Below, in pieces: positions 33,009 to 42,768 of a stretch of 57,238 bases of DNA. Source of the DNA: Phascolarctobacterium_A sp902463975 (GTDB taxonomy: Bacteria; Bacillota; Negativicutes; Acidaminococcales; Acidaminococcaceae); NCBI RefSeq assembly GCF_902463975.1, contig NZ_CABQHJ010000017.1, positions 1 through 57,238 on the forward strand. The letters are read 5' to 3'. The notes under the pieces are model-generated. The model made no database searches. It was not told the DNA's origin and saw nothing but the letters and a program-made list of their open reading frames with translations. Both the position numbers and the translations under genes were made by a program. Each line of letters starts with the position of its first letter. Positions within the stretch are counted from its first letter, which is position 1.

Positions 33009-33034
33009 GGTAATGTAACTTTTGAAGCAATTCG

Positions 33035-34234
33035 TTAGCAGTTTTCACGTGCAAAGCTGCGCTCGCTTAAAAGATAACAGGGTAAAGCGATAAGCTGTGC
33101 CGCTACAGAAACAATGATGAAGGTATTCAATGAGTAATCATAAATTGCTCCCAACAGCCAGCTGCCCAAAAACCACGCTAAGCCAAAGAAAAATTCGAAC
33201 GTACCGTAGCTGCTTGCACGATGCTCCTTACTCGTCATGGTGGCAACCGCTGCTTTCATAATAGATTCCTGAGCGCCCATGCCTACGCCCCACAAAGCAA
33301 TACCCAGCATAATCATACCCGGCGAAGTCATACCAAAGGCAAAAATTGCAAAGAAAGCTGAAATAGCTGTAGAAATAACCAATGCCTTCGTGCGCATTTT
33401 GTCAAACAGCCAGCCAAAGAAAAGCGCCGCAACCGCATCCACAAGCATAGCACCGGAATATAGCAACGGCAAAGTGCTGTCGTCAAAAAGCTTATTTTTT
33501 GCCAAATGCATAGTCACCAGCGGAAAATCTACAAAACCGAAAGCGAAACAGCTGATGCCTGCAAGATACAAATAAAAGCTTTTCTTGCCTACAAAGCTAT
33601 CCTTCTTCTCTTCCTTAGCTTCCGGCTCAAAGGCTTCCGGATTCGGGAAACGGCTTTTAGCAAACAGTAAAAAAGCAATTGTGCAGACAGCAGGCAAAGC
33701 CAGAAAAGCAAAGGCTGCATTGTATACCTCGTATTCATCGCCATGCTTATACAGCATCACCGCATAAAGCAGCAAGGGGCCGATAAAAGCACCAAGCTGA
33801 TCCAAGGCTTCCTGTATAGCAAAGCTTTTGCCGACACCCTCCTGTGAGGCCGCAAAGGAAAGAATAGTATTCTTGGCAGGCTTTTTTATCGCCTTGCCGA
33901 TGCGCTCAACAACAAGCAGCACGCAGGCTGCTATCCAGCCGTCACGATGGACCAGCGCCAATGCCGGTACGGCAAAAACATCCACAGCGTAGCCTAAAAT
34001 CATAAAGCCCCAGTAGTTGTGCGTTTTATCTACCAAACGACCAAAAAGATAACGCAGGCCATAGCCCAAAAGCTCGCCTACGCCGGAGATAAAACCGATT
34101 GTAGAAGCACTCGCTCCTAAAATTAATAAATACGCTCCCTTAATACTTGTCGCTGCTTCATGCGTCATATCGCTGAACAAGCTGACAACACCAAGCAGCA
34201 CGATAAACGCCATAGCAGAATTTTTATTGTGCAT
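33035..34234 (-). CDS. Major facilitator superfamily transporter
   Basis: A 399-residue membrane protein with the two-halves MFS plan of about 12 hydrophobic segments; a loop motif resembling the MFS motif A is GELLGYGLRYLFGRLVDKT. A charged cytoplasmic loop near the middle (PEAFEPEAKEEKKDS) separates the halves. AGGAGG precedes the ATG at 34234. Substrate unknown; it stands alone between the alsT pair and the ArnT cluster, with no visible terminator of its own. Confidence 0.85.
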   Translation of the reverse strand: MHNKNSAMAFIVLLGVVSLFSDMTHEAATSIKGAYLLILGASASTIGFISGVGELLGYGLRYLFGRLVDKTHNYWGFMILGYAVDVFAVPALALVHRDGWIAACVLLVVERIGKAIKKPAKNTILSFAASQEGVGKSFAIQEALDQLGAFIGPLLLYAVMLYKHGDEYEVYNAAFAFLALPAVCTIAFLLFAKSRFPNPEAFEPEAKEEKKDSFVGKKSFYLYLAGISCFAFGFVDFPLVTMHLAKNKLFDDSTLPLLYSGAMLVDAVAALFFGWLFDKMRTKALVISTAISAFFAIFAFGMTSPGMIMLGIALWGVGMGAQESIMKAAVATMTSKEHRASSYGTFEFFFGLAWFLGSWLLGAIYDYSLNTFIIVSVAAQLIALPCYLLSERSFARENC

Positions 34235-34324
34235 GCTTACGCCTCCTGTTTAGTTACTATTTCCTTATTATAGCATATTATCATAAACTTAATTATTCTT
34301 TAATTTGCTGAAAATCTGCCAAAT

Positions 34325-34361
34325 TATTAAAAGTGCCTGCAACACTACGTCACAGGCACTT
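34325..34361 (-). terminator. Terminator of the ArnT-like gene
   Basis: AAGTGCCTG / CAGGCACTT stem with a 13-base loop followed by TTAATAATTT on the minus strand, about 30 bases past the stop codon. Confidence 0.78.
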
Positions 34362-34390
34362 ATCGGTTATATAGACAATAATATCTCAGT

Positions 34391-35980
34391 TCATCCCTTC
34401 TTCATTCTCAGCATAATCCAGCTATTATCGGCATCAATAACCTGCCATTTGTTATTCTGCTGAGCAATAAATCTATCATAGCTTGAAGGCGTAACAACAA
34501 CAATACGATACGGATTCCGCTCCAGCGTTGCGTAAGGCATAACGTTCTTGCTTGTCCAGGAAAAATCCTTGGGAATATAGCCTGCAACCTCACGCTCATG
34601 CATCAGCTTGACTACTTTACTGTTACTGTAAAAAACTGCAGAAGTAGGATATTTGCCATATAAGCCTACCTCGTGCACATCATTTTCCGTCAACATCTCA
34701 CCCAAATTCTTCGCACTGCGCTGCTCACTGAACGGCACTGCAATGCTGAAAACGAGCGCAATATAAAATACTAGCGACATCGCCGCAATACTGCAGGCAC
34801 GCTCGCCCGTCACTAAGCGCAGTATATAATCAAGCATCACGCTGATAATCAGCGCCAACGGCAGCAAGAACATCAGCTCAGATGCTATCAGCTGATGACT
34901 TACCGCAAACCATGCTCCCACAAGCAGCAAGCCAAAGCCTCCGCCGACAAATATCATATAACCGCCATCCACACATTCGGTATATTTTGCCAGCATGCTT
35001 CCCAGTAAAAGGCTGGCCGGGAAGAGCAGCGGATAGGTATAGGTGATGTATTTCGTTGCCATACATTGAAAGAAAATGAAAACAACAAGTGCCCACAGCA
35101 GTAAAAATTTTTGCTGTTCTTCCAGGCTGCGCTGTCCCTGCCGCCACCATTTATAGGCAGCCCAGGGAACAAGTCCGCTCCACGGAAACAGCGCCAGCAA
35201 ATTTACCAGCGTATAATAATAAATCACATCGTCACGCGGATGCTCCGATACCGTTGCGCGCAGGAAGTTGTGTGTGCCGAAGAAGGTATTGATGAAATCA
35301 CTGCCGTGCAGGCTGTACATAACAGCATACCAGGGCACAGCAACCGCCGCACACAGCAATGTGCCGCTTACAAGATGCATGCGCTTCAGTACGTGCCAAT
35401 CACGCTGCCACAACAGGAATAACGTAATAATCAATCCCGGCAGCAGCACGCCAATCGGACCCTTAGTCAAAACCGCAAAGCCTGCTGCAGCATACATAAT
35501 ATACCAATAGTGCGCCCTGCCGTCACGATAGCCCAGATAGAAAAACAGCAACGTCGCACTTAAGAAAAAGAAGAGCACCGCATCGGTAATCACCGACTTG
35601 CTGATCAGAAAAAATTCCACACTGCTCAGCAGCACCAACGCGCTGAAAAAGCCGCTGCGCGCATTTTCCAGCTTGCTGCCTCCCCACGCCAATAATGCAA
35701 CGCTGCCCAAACCGAATAATGCCGGAAAGAAGCGCGAGGCAAATTCAGTAAAGCCAAACATTTTATAAGCCAGCGCCGTCAGCCAATAAAAGAAAATCGG
35801 CTTATCATACCAGTAATGACCGTAAATCTGCGGTGACAGCCAATCGCCGCTCAGTACCATTTCCTTCGCCGTCAAAGCATAATTAGATTCTACGCTATCT
35901 GTAATCATCAGGCTGCCATTACCCGCAAAAAGCAATGCTGCGGCAGCTGCAAAAAGCAGCAGCCAATATTTTCGTGGCAT
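34391..35980 (-). CDS. ArnT-like family 39/83 glycosyltransferase
   Basis: A 529-residue polytopic protein with a PMT/ArnT domain. The first periplasmic loop carries the acidic motif DSVESNYALTAKEM typical of lipid-linked sugar transferases, followed by GHYWYDKPIFFYWLTALAYK and EFASRFFPALFG. ArnT adds 4-amino-4-deoxy-arabinose to lipid A and gives polymyxin resistance; the donor here is unproven. GAAGGGGG precedes the ATG. It follows a two-component system by 147 bases, similar to PmrAB-regulated loci, and supports an outer-membrane organism. Confidence 0.87.
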   Translation of the reverse strand: MPRKYWLLLFAAAAALLFAGNGSLMITDSVESNYALTAKEMVLSGDWLSPQIYGHYWYDKPIFFYWLTALAYKMFGFTEFASRFFPALFGLGSVALLAWGGSKLENARSGFFSALVLLSSVEFFLISKSVITDAVLFFFLSATLLFFYLGYRDGRAHYWYIMYAAAGFAVLTKGPIGVLLPGLIITLFLLWQRDWHVLKRMHLVSGTLLCAAVAVPWYAVMYSLHGSDFINTFFGTHNFLRATVSEHPRDDVIYYYTLVNLLALFPWSGLVPWAAYKWWRQGQRSLEEQQKFLLLWALVVFIFFQCMATKYITYTYPLLFPASLLLGSMLAKYTECVDGGYMIFVGGGFGLLLVGAWFAVSHQLIASELMFLLPLALIISVMLDYILRLVTGERACSIAAMSLVFYIALVFSIAVPFSEQRSAKNLGEMLTENDVHEVGLYGKYPTSAVFYSNSKVVKLMHEREVAGYIPKDFSWTSKNVMPYATLERNPYRIVVVTPSSYDRFIAQQNNKWQVIDADNSWIMLRMKKG

Positions 35981-35998
35981 AAAAAATCCCCCTTCAGC

Positions 35999-36022
35999 AG
36001 CAGAATATTGTCATTCTGCTTT
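35999..36022. other. Hairpin in the leader of the ArnT-like gene
   Basis: AGCAGAAT ... ATTCTGCT, an 8-bp stem with a 6-base loop, about 20 bases upstream of the start codon. On the plus strand it is followed by TTTTC. Its role is unclear; it may stabilise or attenuate the ArnT transcript. Confidence 0.45.
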
Positions 36023-36127
36023 TCATTAAGCACAGTATAAACGCTTCTGCTTAACGATTACTGAAAGGGGTATTCATCTTAAATTAATCTTGCCTTTAGA
36101 TTATATCAGGTTAATATAGCCAAAGCA

Positions 36128-37411
36128 TTACTTAGCCTCTAGCGGCAGCTTCACATACATAACAGTTCCCTGCGGCATATTATCAAAAACCTTAATGCTG
36201 CCGCCATGCTGACGCACAATCGCCAAGGCCAGCGATAATCCTAAGCCCAGGCCACCCTGACTGCGGCTGCGCGCCTTGTCCACGCGGAAGAAGCGATCAA
36301 AAATCTTCTGCTTATCTTCGTCACTGATGCCACAACCCTCATCACGTACCTCCAGTACCAGATGCGTTTTCACCTTGGCTGCACGCAGAGTAATTTGCGT
36401 CTGCTCCGGCGAATACTTCATAGCGTTATCCACCAAAATAATCAGCAGACGCGATAAAGCCATTTCGTCGCCCTGCATTATCAGATTATCCTGGATTTCC
36501 TGCTTCAGCTGCAGCTTTTTTTCTGCTGCCAAAAGCGACATCTGTGATGCAACCTTTTTACACAGCGCCGTTATATCCACCTGCGCCGTATACACTGGAA
36601 GAAAATCCTCATCGCTGCGCGCCAAGGTCATAAGATTTTCCGTAAGACGGCTAAGTCTTTCCGACTCGCTTTTCAACATATCTACTGACTCTTTGGCAAA
36701 ATCGCTCAGCCTGCTGTCCTCATCCTCCTGCAGTCCCTGCACAGCCAGCTTCATAACGGCAAGCGGTGTGCGCATTTCATGCGAAGCATCCGCTGTGAAC
36801 TGCTGCTGCTTGGCATACATGTTGCTTATAGGACGGATATTGCGTCCTGCCAGCCAATAACCGAAATAGCAGGCGGCAAAATACAGCACCAGCGCCATAC
36901 ACAAAAGCAAAAACAGCGTTTTATAAGCCGCATGATAATAAAACTCCATATTTTTGAACATATACAGCCTGCCAACCTGCTTATCACCGTCAATAACAGG
37001 AGCAACTGCAACCAGATAACGATAACGCTCACCATTCACTCCATGCATCCGCAAAAGACGCGATGTATTCAGCACCTTCGGCCAATCATCCTTATGACTC
37101 ATCAGCTCCTGCCCCGCCTCACCGGTTCCCAGCTGGTTTAAAATTACCTTCGAGCCATCTGCATTCACAAAGTATGCAAGCATTTTTCCGCTGCGGATAG
37201 CTGCTTCAGAGCAGGGAGCCTCCTCCGACTCTATCCATTCTTCGCCCTCATGGTAAATCTGCGCTACAAGGTTTTCCTTTTCGTGCGCCAGTATTTCCCA
37301 CCAGATAAAGGTGTAGGCCGCAGCCACAATAACCAAAATCAAAGCACCGAAGATGGCGGCATATAAGCAGGTCATGCGCCGGCGCAGCTTTTCAAAAGGC
37401 TTATTCCACAT
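36128..37411 (-). CDS. Membrane sensor histidine kinase (PmrB/QseC-like)
   Basis: A 427-residue kinase: an N-terminal membrane helix (LYAAIFGALILVIVAAAYTFIWW), an extracytoplasmic sensor region of about 120 residues, a second helix (LLLCMALVLYFAACYFG), a HisKA domain with ASHEMRTPLAVMK, and an HATPase domain (LVDNAMKYSPEQ, VRDEGCGISDEDK, GGLGLGLSLA). Its start overlaps the regulator gene stop. It probably senses envelope conditions and controls the adjacent ArnT-like gene; the signal is inferred only from context. Confidence 0.93.
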   Translation of the reverse strand: MWNKPFEKLRRRMTCLYAAIFGALILVIVAAAYTFIWWEILAHEKENLVAQIYHEGEEWIESEEAPCSEAAIRSGKMLAYFVNADGSKVILNQLGTGEAGQELMSHKDDWPKVLNTSRLLRMHGVNGERYRYLVAVAPVIDGDKQVGRLYMFKNMEFYYHAAYKTLFLLLCMALVLYFAACYFGYWLAGRNIRPISNMYAKQQQFTADASHEMRTPLAVMKLAVQGLQEDEDSRLSDFAKESVDMLKSESERLSRLTENLMTLARSDEDFLPVYTAQVDITALCKKVASQMSLLAAEKKLQLKQEIQDNLIMQGDEMALSRLLIILVDNAMKYSPEQTQITLRAAKVKTHLVLEVRDEGCGISDEDKQKIFDRFFRVDKARSRSQGGLGLGLSLALAIVRQHGGSIKVFDNMPQGTVMYVKLPLEAK

Positions 37412-38066
37412 AATAGCCCACGCCCCGCATCGTTTTAATCAGTTCTTCTCCGTTCAGCTCCATAATTTTTTTACGCAGCAGACGGATATGCACATCAAGA
37501 TTGTTCTCCGTCACATCGCTGTCAATGCCCCAGATACGGTCCTGCAGCACCGCACGCGGCATAACCTGCCCCCGGTTGCGCAAAAGCAGCTCCAGCAGCT
37601 TAAATTCACGCGGACGCAGCTCTACGCGCTGCTCGCCATAAGCCAAACAATAGGTAGAGCTTTCCAACGTATAAGCACCATAGCGCAGCTTTTCCGCGCT
37701 GTACTGTCCCTGGCGGCGGTAGAGAGCATTCAAGCGCGCCACCAGCTCCTCTAGCTCAAAAGGCTTTACCAGATAGTCGTCCGCACCGCTGTTTAATCCC
37801 TCTACCTTATCCGCCAATGTATCCTTTGCCGTCAGCAGCAATATTTTCCCCTGATAATCTTCTTCACGCAGGCGCTTGCACAGGTCAAGGCCACTTAAAA
37901 GCGGCATCATCCAGTCCAATACCAGCACATCATAGCCGTCGGCATACACAGCATCGTAGGCAGCCTCGCCATCCTGTACCCAGTTCACAGTTATATTTTG
38001 TTTTTTCAGCAGCATGCTTAAAAGCTTGCCTAAATTTATATCATCCTCAGCTAATAAAATTTTCAT
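37401..38066 (-). CDS. OmpR/PhoB-family response regulator (PmrA-like)
   Basis: A 221-residue regulator: receiver domain with acidic pocket EDD (7-9) and phospho-acceptor D51 (VLDWMMPLLSG), and a C-terminal winged helix (LRPREFKLLELLLRNRGQV ... VHIRLLRKKI). I choose the ATG at 38066 with GGAGG eight bases upstream; a longer frame adds 16 poor residues. It overlaps the kinase gene by 11 bases and leads the regulator-kinase-ArnT cluster. Confidence 0.95.
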   Translation of the reverse strand: MKILLAEDDINLGKLLSMLLKKQNITVNWVQDGEAAYDAVYADGYDVLVLDWMMPLLSGLDLCKRLREEDYQGKILLLTAKDTLADKVEGLNSGADDYLVKPFELEELVARLNALYRRQGQYSAEKLRYGAYTLESSTYCLAYGEQRVELRPREFKLLELLLRNRGQVMPRAVLQDRIWGIDSDVTENNLDVHIRLLRKKIMELNGEELIKTMRGVGYYVE

Positions 38067-38136
38067 TGCTTCCGCCTCCGTTACTGCTATTGTATCATAA
38101 TGCAGTATAGGCATGTAAAATTAATTTTAACTGAAA

Positions 38137-38172
38137 AATCGCTGCCAAAGCTTTGCCTTCAGCAGCGATTGT
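38137..38172 (-). terminator. Terminator between the hypothetical gene and the response regulator
   Basis: AATCGCTGC / GCAGCGATT stem with TTTTTC following on the minus strand, directly past the stop of the 130-residue hypothetical gene. Confidence 0.85.
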
Positions 38173-38173
38173 C

Positions 38174-38566
38174 TTACATGATATATCTGTTCAGCGGCGG
38201 CACAATTTCTGCATAAGTGCCTTTTTTATTGGCCAGCATAAGATTAATGGCCCATACAGCCTGCCCGCGGTCATCCTCCGTGCGTGTAGCCTGCAACTTA
38301 CGACTAGTGTCTGTAAAGCTCACAATGCCTTCCAGCTCCAGCAAAAGCGGCATATCGTCGCGTCTGTAGCCTTCCAGGCACTGGTCTGAAAACATTACTG
38401 TCAGCATCAGCATATCGTCCATACGCCAGCATTCCAGGCGATAGGCGCGGCCATCGCTCAGCTTGCCGTTATAATAGCCGACATCCTGCACGCCGTCCTC
38501 ATCAGGCTCATAGGGAGAAGGCACGTAGTCAACGCGACAGGGAACAGGAAATTTTTTTATCAGCAT
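38174..38566 (-). CDS. Hypothetical protein, 130 aa
   Basis: I do not recognise this protein. It is acidic, soluble-looking and has no signal peptide or membrane segment; it contains VGYYNGKLSDGRAYRLECW and MLTVMFSDQ and ends LNRYIM. GAGGAG lies upstream of the ATG at 38566, and a terminator follows its stop, so it appears to be a genuine single-gene unit between rpoC and the two-component system. It may read through from rpoBC across a weak terminator. Confidence 0.72.
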   Translation of the reverse strand: MLIKKFPVPCRVDYVPSPYEPDEDGVQDVGYYNGKLSDGRAYRLECWRMDDMLMLTVMFSDQCLEGYRRDDMPLLLELEGIVSFTDTSRKLQATRTEDDRGQAVWAINLMLANKKGTYAEIVPPLNRYIM

Positions 38567-38586
38567 AAATCGTTCTCCTCATAGAG

Positions 38587-38622
38587 CAAAGCGCCTCAGA
38601 GCCTAAGGCTTTGAGGCGCACT
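38587..38622 (-). terminator. Terminator after rpoC
   Basis: A 12-base arm stem GTGCGCCTCAAAGCC ... GGCTCTGAGGCGC followed by only TTTG on the minus strand, ten bases past the rpoC stop. The short T-run suggests incomplete termination. Confidence 0.7.
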
Positions 38623-38632
38623 TGCTTATACG

Positions 38633-41600
38633 TTATTCCTTATCAGTAGTTTCCTCTGCTTCAGCTTCAGCAGTTGGAACTTCCGGCATCGGAACATTAT
38701 ATTTTACTTTGATATCACGGTAACGGCTCATACCAGTACCAGCCGGAATAAGCTTACCAATGATAACGTTTTCTTTCAGGCCCAGCAGCGGGTCAACCTT
38801 GCCTTTGATAGCGGCATCGGTGAGTACGCGGGTGGTTTCCTGGAAGGAAGCGGCAGACAGGAAGGAATCGGTAGCCAAAGAAGCTTTGGTGATACCCAGC
38901 AAAATAGCGCGGCCTTCTGCAGGAGTCTTACCTGCTTCCAGCATCTCGGTATTCTGATCTTCAAATTCTGCCACATCAACGTCTTCACCCGGCAGCATCG
39001 TAGTATCGCCGGATTCCTCGATGCGGATTTTGCGCATCATCTGACGAACCATAACCTCGATGTGCTTACTGTTGATATCTACGCCCTGAGACTTATAAAC
39101 GCCAACTACCTGAGATACCAGATAGTTCTGGGTAGCCTTGACGCCGCTGATACGCAGTACGTCATGCGGGTTCAGAGAGCCTTCAGTCAGGCGGTCACCC
39201 TTAGCGATTTCCTCGCCCTCAACAACAGACAGCTTAGCACCATAAGGAATCTGGTATTCCTGGTTTTCGCCATCCAGTGCCATTACGGTTACCTTGCGGC
39301 TGTTGCCCTCCTGGGTAATATGTACGTGACCTGCAACCTCGGACAAAATGCCAGGATGCTTCGGCTTACGTGCTTCGAACAGTTCCTCGACACGAGGCAG
39401 ACCTTGGGTAATATCATCAGCACCTGCAACACCGCCGGTATGGAAGGTACGCATGGTCAGCTGAGTACCAGGTTCACCGATGGACTGTGCAGCAATAGTA
39501 CCGACTGCCTCACCTACATCAACGTTCTTGCCAGTTGCCAGGTTGCGGCCATAGCACTTGCGGCAAACGCCGAATTTAGCCTTACAGGTCAGTACACTGC
39601 GGATCTTAACCTTTTCACGCAGCTGGCAGATGCGCTCTGCCATAGGCTCGGTAACATATTCATTGATATGATAGAGAATTTCACCATTTTCATCCAGAAT
39701 ATCCTCAGCCAGGTTACGGCCAATGATACGGTCATGCAATGTTTCAATGATGGTTTTCTCTTTCTTGCCTTCGGTAATTGCCTCAACCTCAATGCCGGCA
39801 ATTTCGTTATTGCGGATACGCATTTCCTTAACAGTACCGTCAGCCAAAATAGCGTTGATAATGTCTTCGGTCATGGTGTCGCCGGTATGTGCCAGCACTT
39901 CGCCTGCACCGTTAACAATATCAGATGCTACCTCTTTATTGTTGAAGTTATGCATCATAGCTTCCTTCAGCACATTATGTGCAAAGGTGTCGCTGATGTT
40001 GATGCGGACAGTTTCAATATCCTCACCATTCATATCTTCATCAGAGTAGAGGTTAATCTCTTCAATCTTAGCATCATTGAGTTTAGCGAAAAGCTCTTCA
40101 GTGATGTTGGTATCTGCTTCTGCAATCAGATTGCCTTCTGCGTCAAGTACGCCGGAAGCCAGGGTGCGGCCCATAACCTTTTCGCGGATTTTGTTCTGGC
40201 TTGCACCAAGAACAGCCTTGCTCAGGCGGCTGCGTTCCTTAACCAGGTTCATACCTACAATATCGCAATCATCCTCACGTACAATTACGTCCTGAGCAAC
40301 GTCAACCAGACGACGAGTCAGGTAACCGGAGTCAGCAGTACGCAATGCAGTATCGGCCAAGCCTTTACGAGCACCATGAGAAGAAATGAAGTATTCCAAA
40401 ATGGTCAGGCCTTCACGGAAGTTGGATTTGATAGGACGGTCAATGATACGACCGGAAGGATCGGCCATCAAACCACGCATACCAGCCAGCTGACGAATCT
40501 GCTGTTTGTTACCGCGGGCACCGGAGTCAGCCATCATGGAAACAGGATTAAACTTGTTCATGGTGGATTTCATCAGCTTGTCGGTAACCTTATCGGTTGC
40601 TTCGTTCCAGAGGTCGATTACCTTACGATAACGTTCGTCATCGCTCATCAAGCCACGGCGGAAGAGGCGCTCAACCTTATCAACCTCATGCTCTGTTGCT
40701 TCCAGAATAACTTCTTTTTCAGCAGGAATCTGAATATCAGAGGTTGCGATAGAAATACCGGACTTACAAGCATTATCGTAACCCATCTTTTTAACAATAT
40801 CCAGAATCTCAGCAGTACGCAGGTTGCCGTACAGCTTATGAGCTTTAGCAACGAGTTTGCCCAATTCTTTTTTGTCAATCAGCTTGCCAAGGTGCCAACG
40901 TTCAACCTCAACTGTTTCTTCAACAACGTTGCCTTCAGCATCAAGATGCTTTTCAACAACCTGATCTTTTTCTTTATGATAGTAACGCATTTCCAGAGGC
41001 AGCTCGCCATTGAAAATAGTGTTACCAACTGTTGTAACTACCAGGGACATACCGGTTTCACCAACGGCCGCACCCTTTTCTTCGTCATAGATTTCGCTGT
41101 TGGGAATATAAACCTCAATGGTTGCCTGCAGATCTACAGCCTGGTGGAAGTAAGCCAGCTGAGCCTCGTCCACGCTGCTATAGCGGTTGCCTTCACCCTT
41201 GATGTTCGGATCATCCTTGCTGGTCTTGACGATAGTCAGATAGTAGGAGCCCAAAACCATATCCTGGGTAGGAACAGCAACAGGCTTGCCATCCTTCGGT
41301 GCCAGAATATTGTTTACAGACATCATCAGCATACGTGCTTCAGCCTGAGCCTCAACGGAAAGCGGCAGATGGACAGCCATCTGGTCACCATCGAAGTCGG
41401 CGTTATAAGCGGTACATACCAGAGGATGCAGCTTAATAGCACGGCCTTCAGACAGGATAGGCTCGAATGCCTGAATACCAAGTCTATGCAGAGTCGGTGC
41501 ACGGTTCAGCAGTACCGGATGCTCCTTGATTACCTCTTCCAGAACATCCCATACGGCGTTGGTAGCACGCTCTACCATGCGCTTAGCGCTCTTGATATTG

Positions 41601-42748
41601 CTTGCTTCACCGCTGTTTACCAAACGCTTCATAACGAAGGGTTTGAACAGCTCCAAAGCCATTTCCTTCGGCAGGCCGCACTGATGCATTTTCAGCTCAG
41701 GACCTACTACGATTACGGAACGGCCGGAATAGTCAACACGTTTACCTAACAGGTTCTGACGGAAACGGCCCTGTTTACCTTTGAGCATATCGGACAAGGA
41801 TTTCAGCGGACGGTTGCCAGGACCGGTAACCGGACGACCGCGACGACCATTGTCAATCAAAGCATCTACTGCTTCCTGCAGCATACGTTTTTCATTGCGG
41901 ACAATAATATCAGGCGCATGCAGCTCCAGTAAACGGTTCAAACGGTTGTTACGGTTGATAACGCGGCGATATAAATCATTCAAATCGGAGGTAGCGAAAC
42001 GGCCACCGTCCAGCTGTACCATTGGGCGCAGCTCAGGCGGAATAACCGGTACTACATCCATAATCATCCATTCAGGACGGTTGCCGGATTTCAGAAAAGC
42101 TTCAGCAACTTCCAGACGACGGATAGCGCGTACACGGCGCTGACCGCTCAGCTCCTTCATATCATGGCGCAATTGCTCTGTCAAAGCTTCCAGATCAATA
42201 GCTTGCAGCAGCTCTTTAATAGCCTGCGCACCCATGCCTACACGGATACCTGCTTCAGGATATTTGTCGCGCTTTTCCATATACTCAGGCTCAGTCAGCA
42301 GCTGACCTTTAACTAAGTCAGTGCCTTCACCCGGATCAAGAACGATAAATTTAGCAAAATACAGAACCTGCTCCAGGCTTTTCGGAGAAATATCCAGCAT
42401 CAGGCCCATACGGCTGGGGATACCCTTGAAGTACCAGATATGGGAAACCGGCGCAGCCAGCTCGATGTGGCCCATACGGTCACGACGAACCTTGCTGCGG
42501 GTTACTTCAACGCCGCACTTATCGCAGACAATACCCTTATAACGGATGCGTTTATATTTGCCGCAATGACACTCCCAATCCTTAGTAGGGCCAAAGATTC
42601 TTTCGCAGAACAGGCCATCTCGTTCCGGCTTCAGGGTTCTATAATTGATGGTTTCGGGTTTTTTTACCTCACCGTAAGACCAGGCTCTAATCTGGTCAGG
42701 AGAGGCCAAACCGATACGCATAGACACAAAATTATTTACGTCGATCAA
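38633..42748 (-). CDS. rpoC: DNA-directed RNA polymerase subunit beta'
   Basis: The 1371-residue catalytic subunit. Zinc-finger cysteines CHCGKYKRIRYKGIVCDKC near the N terminus, the Mg-binding NADFDGDQM, the trigger-loop and bridge-helix regions, and a second zinc site (CKAKFGVCRKCYG) are all present. The acidic tail ends AEEETTDKE-like. The start is a TTG at 42748 with GGGAG ten bases upstream. It follows rpoB by 20 bases. The opposite strand carries long open frames that are shadows. Confidence 0.98.
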   Translation of the reverse strand: MIDVNNFVSMRIGLASPDQIRAWSYGEVKKPETINYRTLKPERDGLFCERIFGPTKDWECHCGKYKRIRYKGIVCDKCGVEVTRSKVRRDRMGHIELAAPVSHIWYFKGIPSRMGLMLDISPKSLEQVLYFAKFIVLDPGEGTDLVKGQLLTEPEYMEKRDKYPEAGIRVGMGAQAIKELLQAIDLEALTEQLRHDMKELSGQRRVRAIRRLEVAEAFLKSGNRPEWMIMDVVPVIPPELRPMVQLDGGRFATSDLNDLYRRVINRNNRLNRLLELHAPDIIVRNEKRMLQEAVDALIDNGRRGRPVTGPGNRPLKSLSDMLKGKQGRFRQNLLGKRVDYSGRSVIVVGPELKMHQCGLPKEMALELFKPFVMKRLVNSGEASNIKSAKRMVERATNAVWDVLEEVIKEHPVLLNRAPTLHRLGIQAFEPILSEGRAIKLHPLVCTAYNADFDGDQMAVHLPLSVEAQAEARMLMMSVNNILAPKDGKPVAVPTQDMVLGSYYLTIVKTSKDDPNIKGEGNRYSSVDEAQLAYFHQAVDLQATIEVYIPNSEIYDEEKGAAVGETGMSLVVTTVGNTIFNGELPLEMRYYHKEKDQVVEKHLDAEGNVVEETVEVERWHLGKLIDKKELGKLVAKAHKLYGNLRTAEILDIVKKMGYDNACKSGISIATSDIQIPAEKEVILEATEHEVDKVERLFRRGLMSDDERYRKVIDLWNEATDKVTDKLMKSTMNKFNPVSMMADSGARGNKQQIRQLAGMRGLMADPSGRIIDRPIKSNFREGLTILEYFISSHGARKGLADTALRTADSGYLTRRLVDVAQDVIVREDDCDIVGMNLVKERSRLSKAVLGASQNKIREKVMGRTLASGVLDAEGNLIAEADTNITEELFAKLNDAKIEEINLYSDEDMNGEDIETVRINISDTFAHNVLKEAMMHNFNNKEVASDIVNGAGEVLAHTGDTMTEDIINAILADGTVKEMRIRNNEIAGIEVEAITEGKKEKTIIETLHDRIIGRNLAEDILDENGEILYHINEYVTEPMAERICQLREKVKIRSVLTCKAKFGVCRKCYGRNLATGKNVDVGEAVGTIAAQSIGEPGTQLTMRTFHTGGVAGADDITQGLPRVEELFEARKPKHPGILSEVAGHVHITQEGNSRKVTVMALDGENQEYQIPYGAKLSVVEGEEIAKGDRLTEGSLNPHDVLRISGVKATQNYLVSQVVGVYKSQGVDINSKHIEVMVRQMMRKIRIEESGDTTMLPGEDVDVAEFEDQNTEMLEAGKTPAEGRAILLGITKASLATDSFLSAASFQETTRVLTDAAIKGKVDPLLGLKENVIIGKLIPAGTGMSRYRDIKVKYNVPMPEVPTAEAEAEETTDKE

Positions 42749-42768
42749 GAATCATTCGCTCCCTTCTC

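Noticed and set aside
39062..41749. 895-codon plus-strand open frame opposite rpoC
   Set aside because: It lies entirely antisense to a perfectly conserved rpoC, has no ribosome site or family resemblance, and follows from codon bias on the coding strand.
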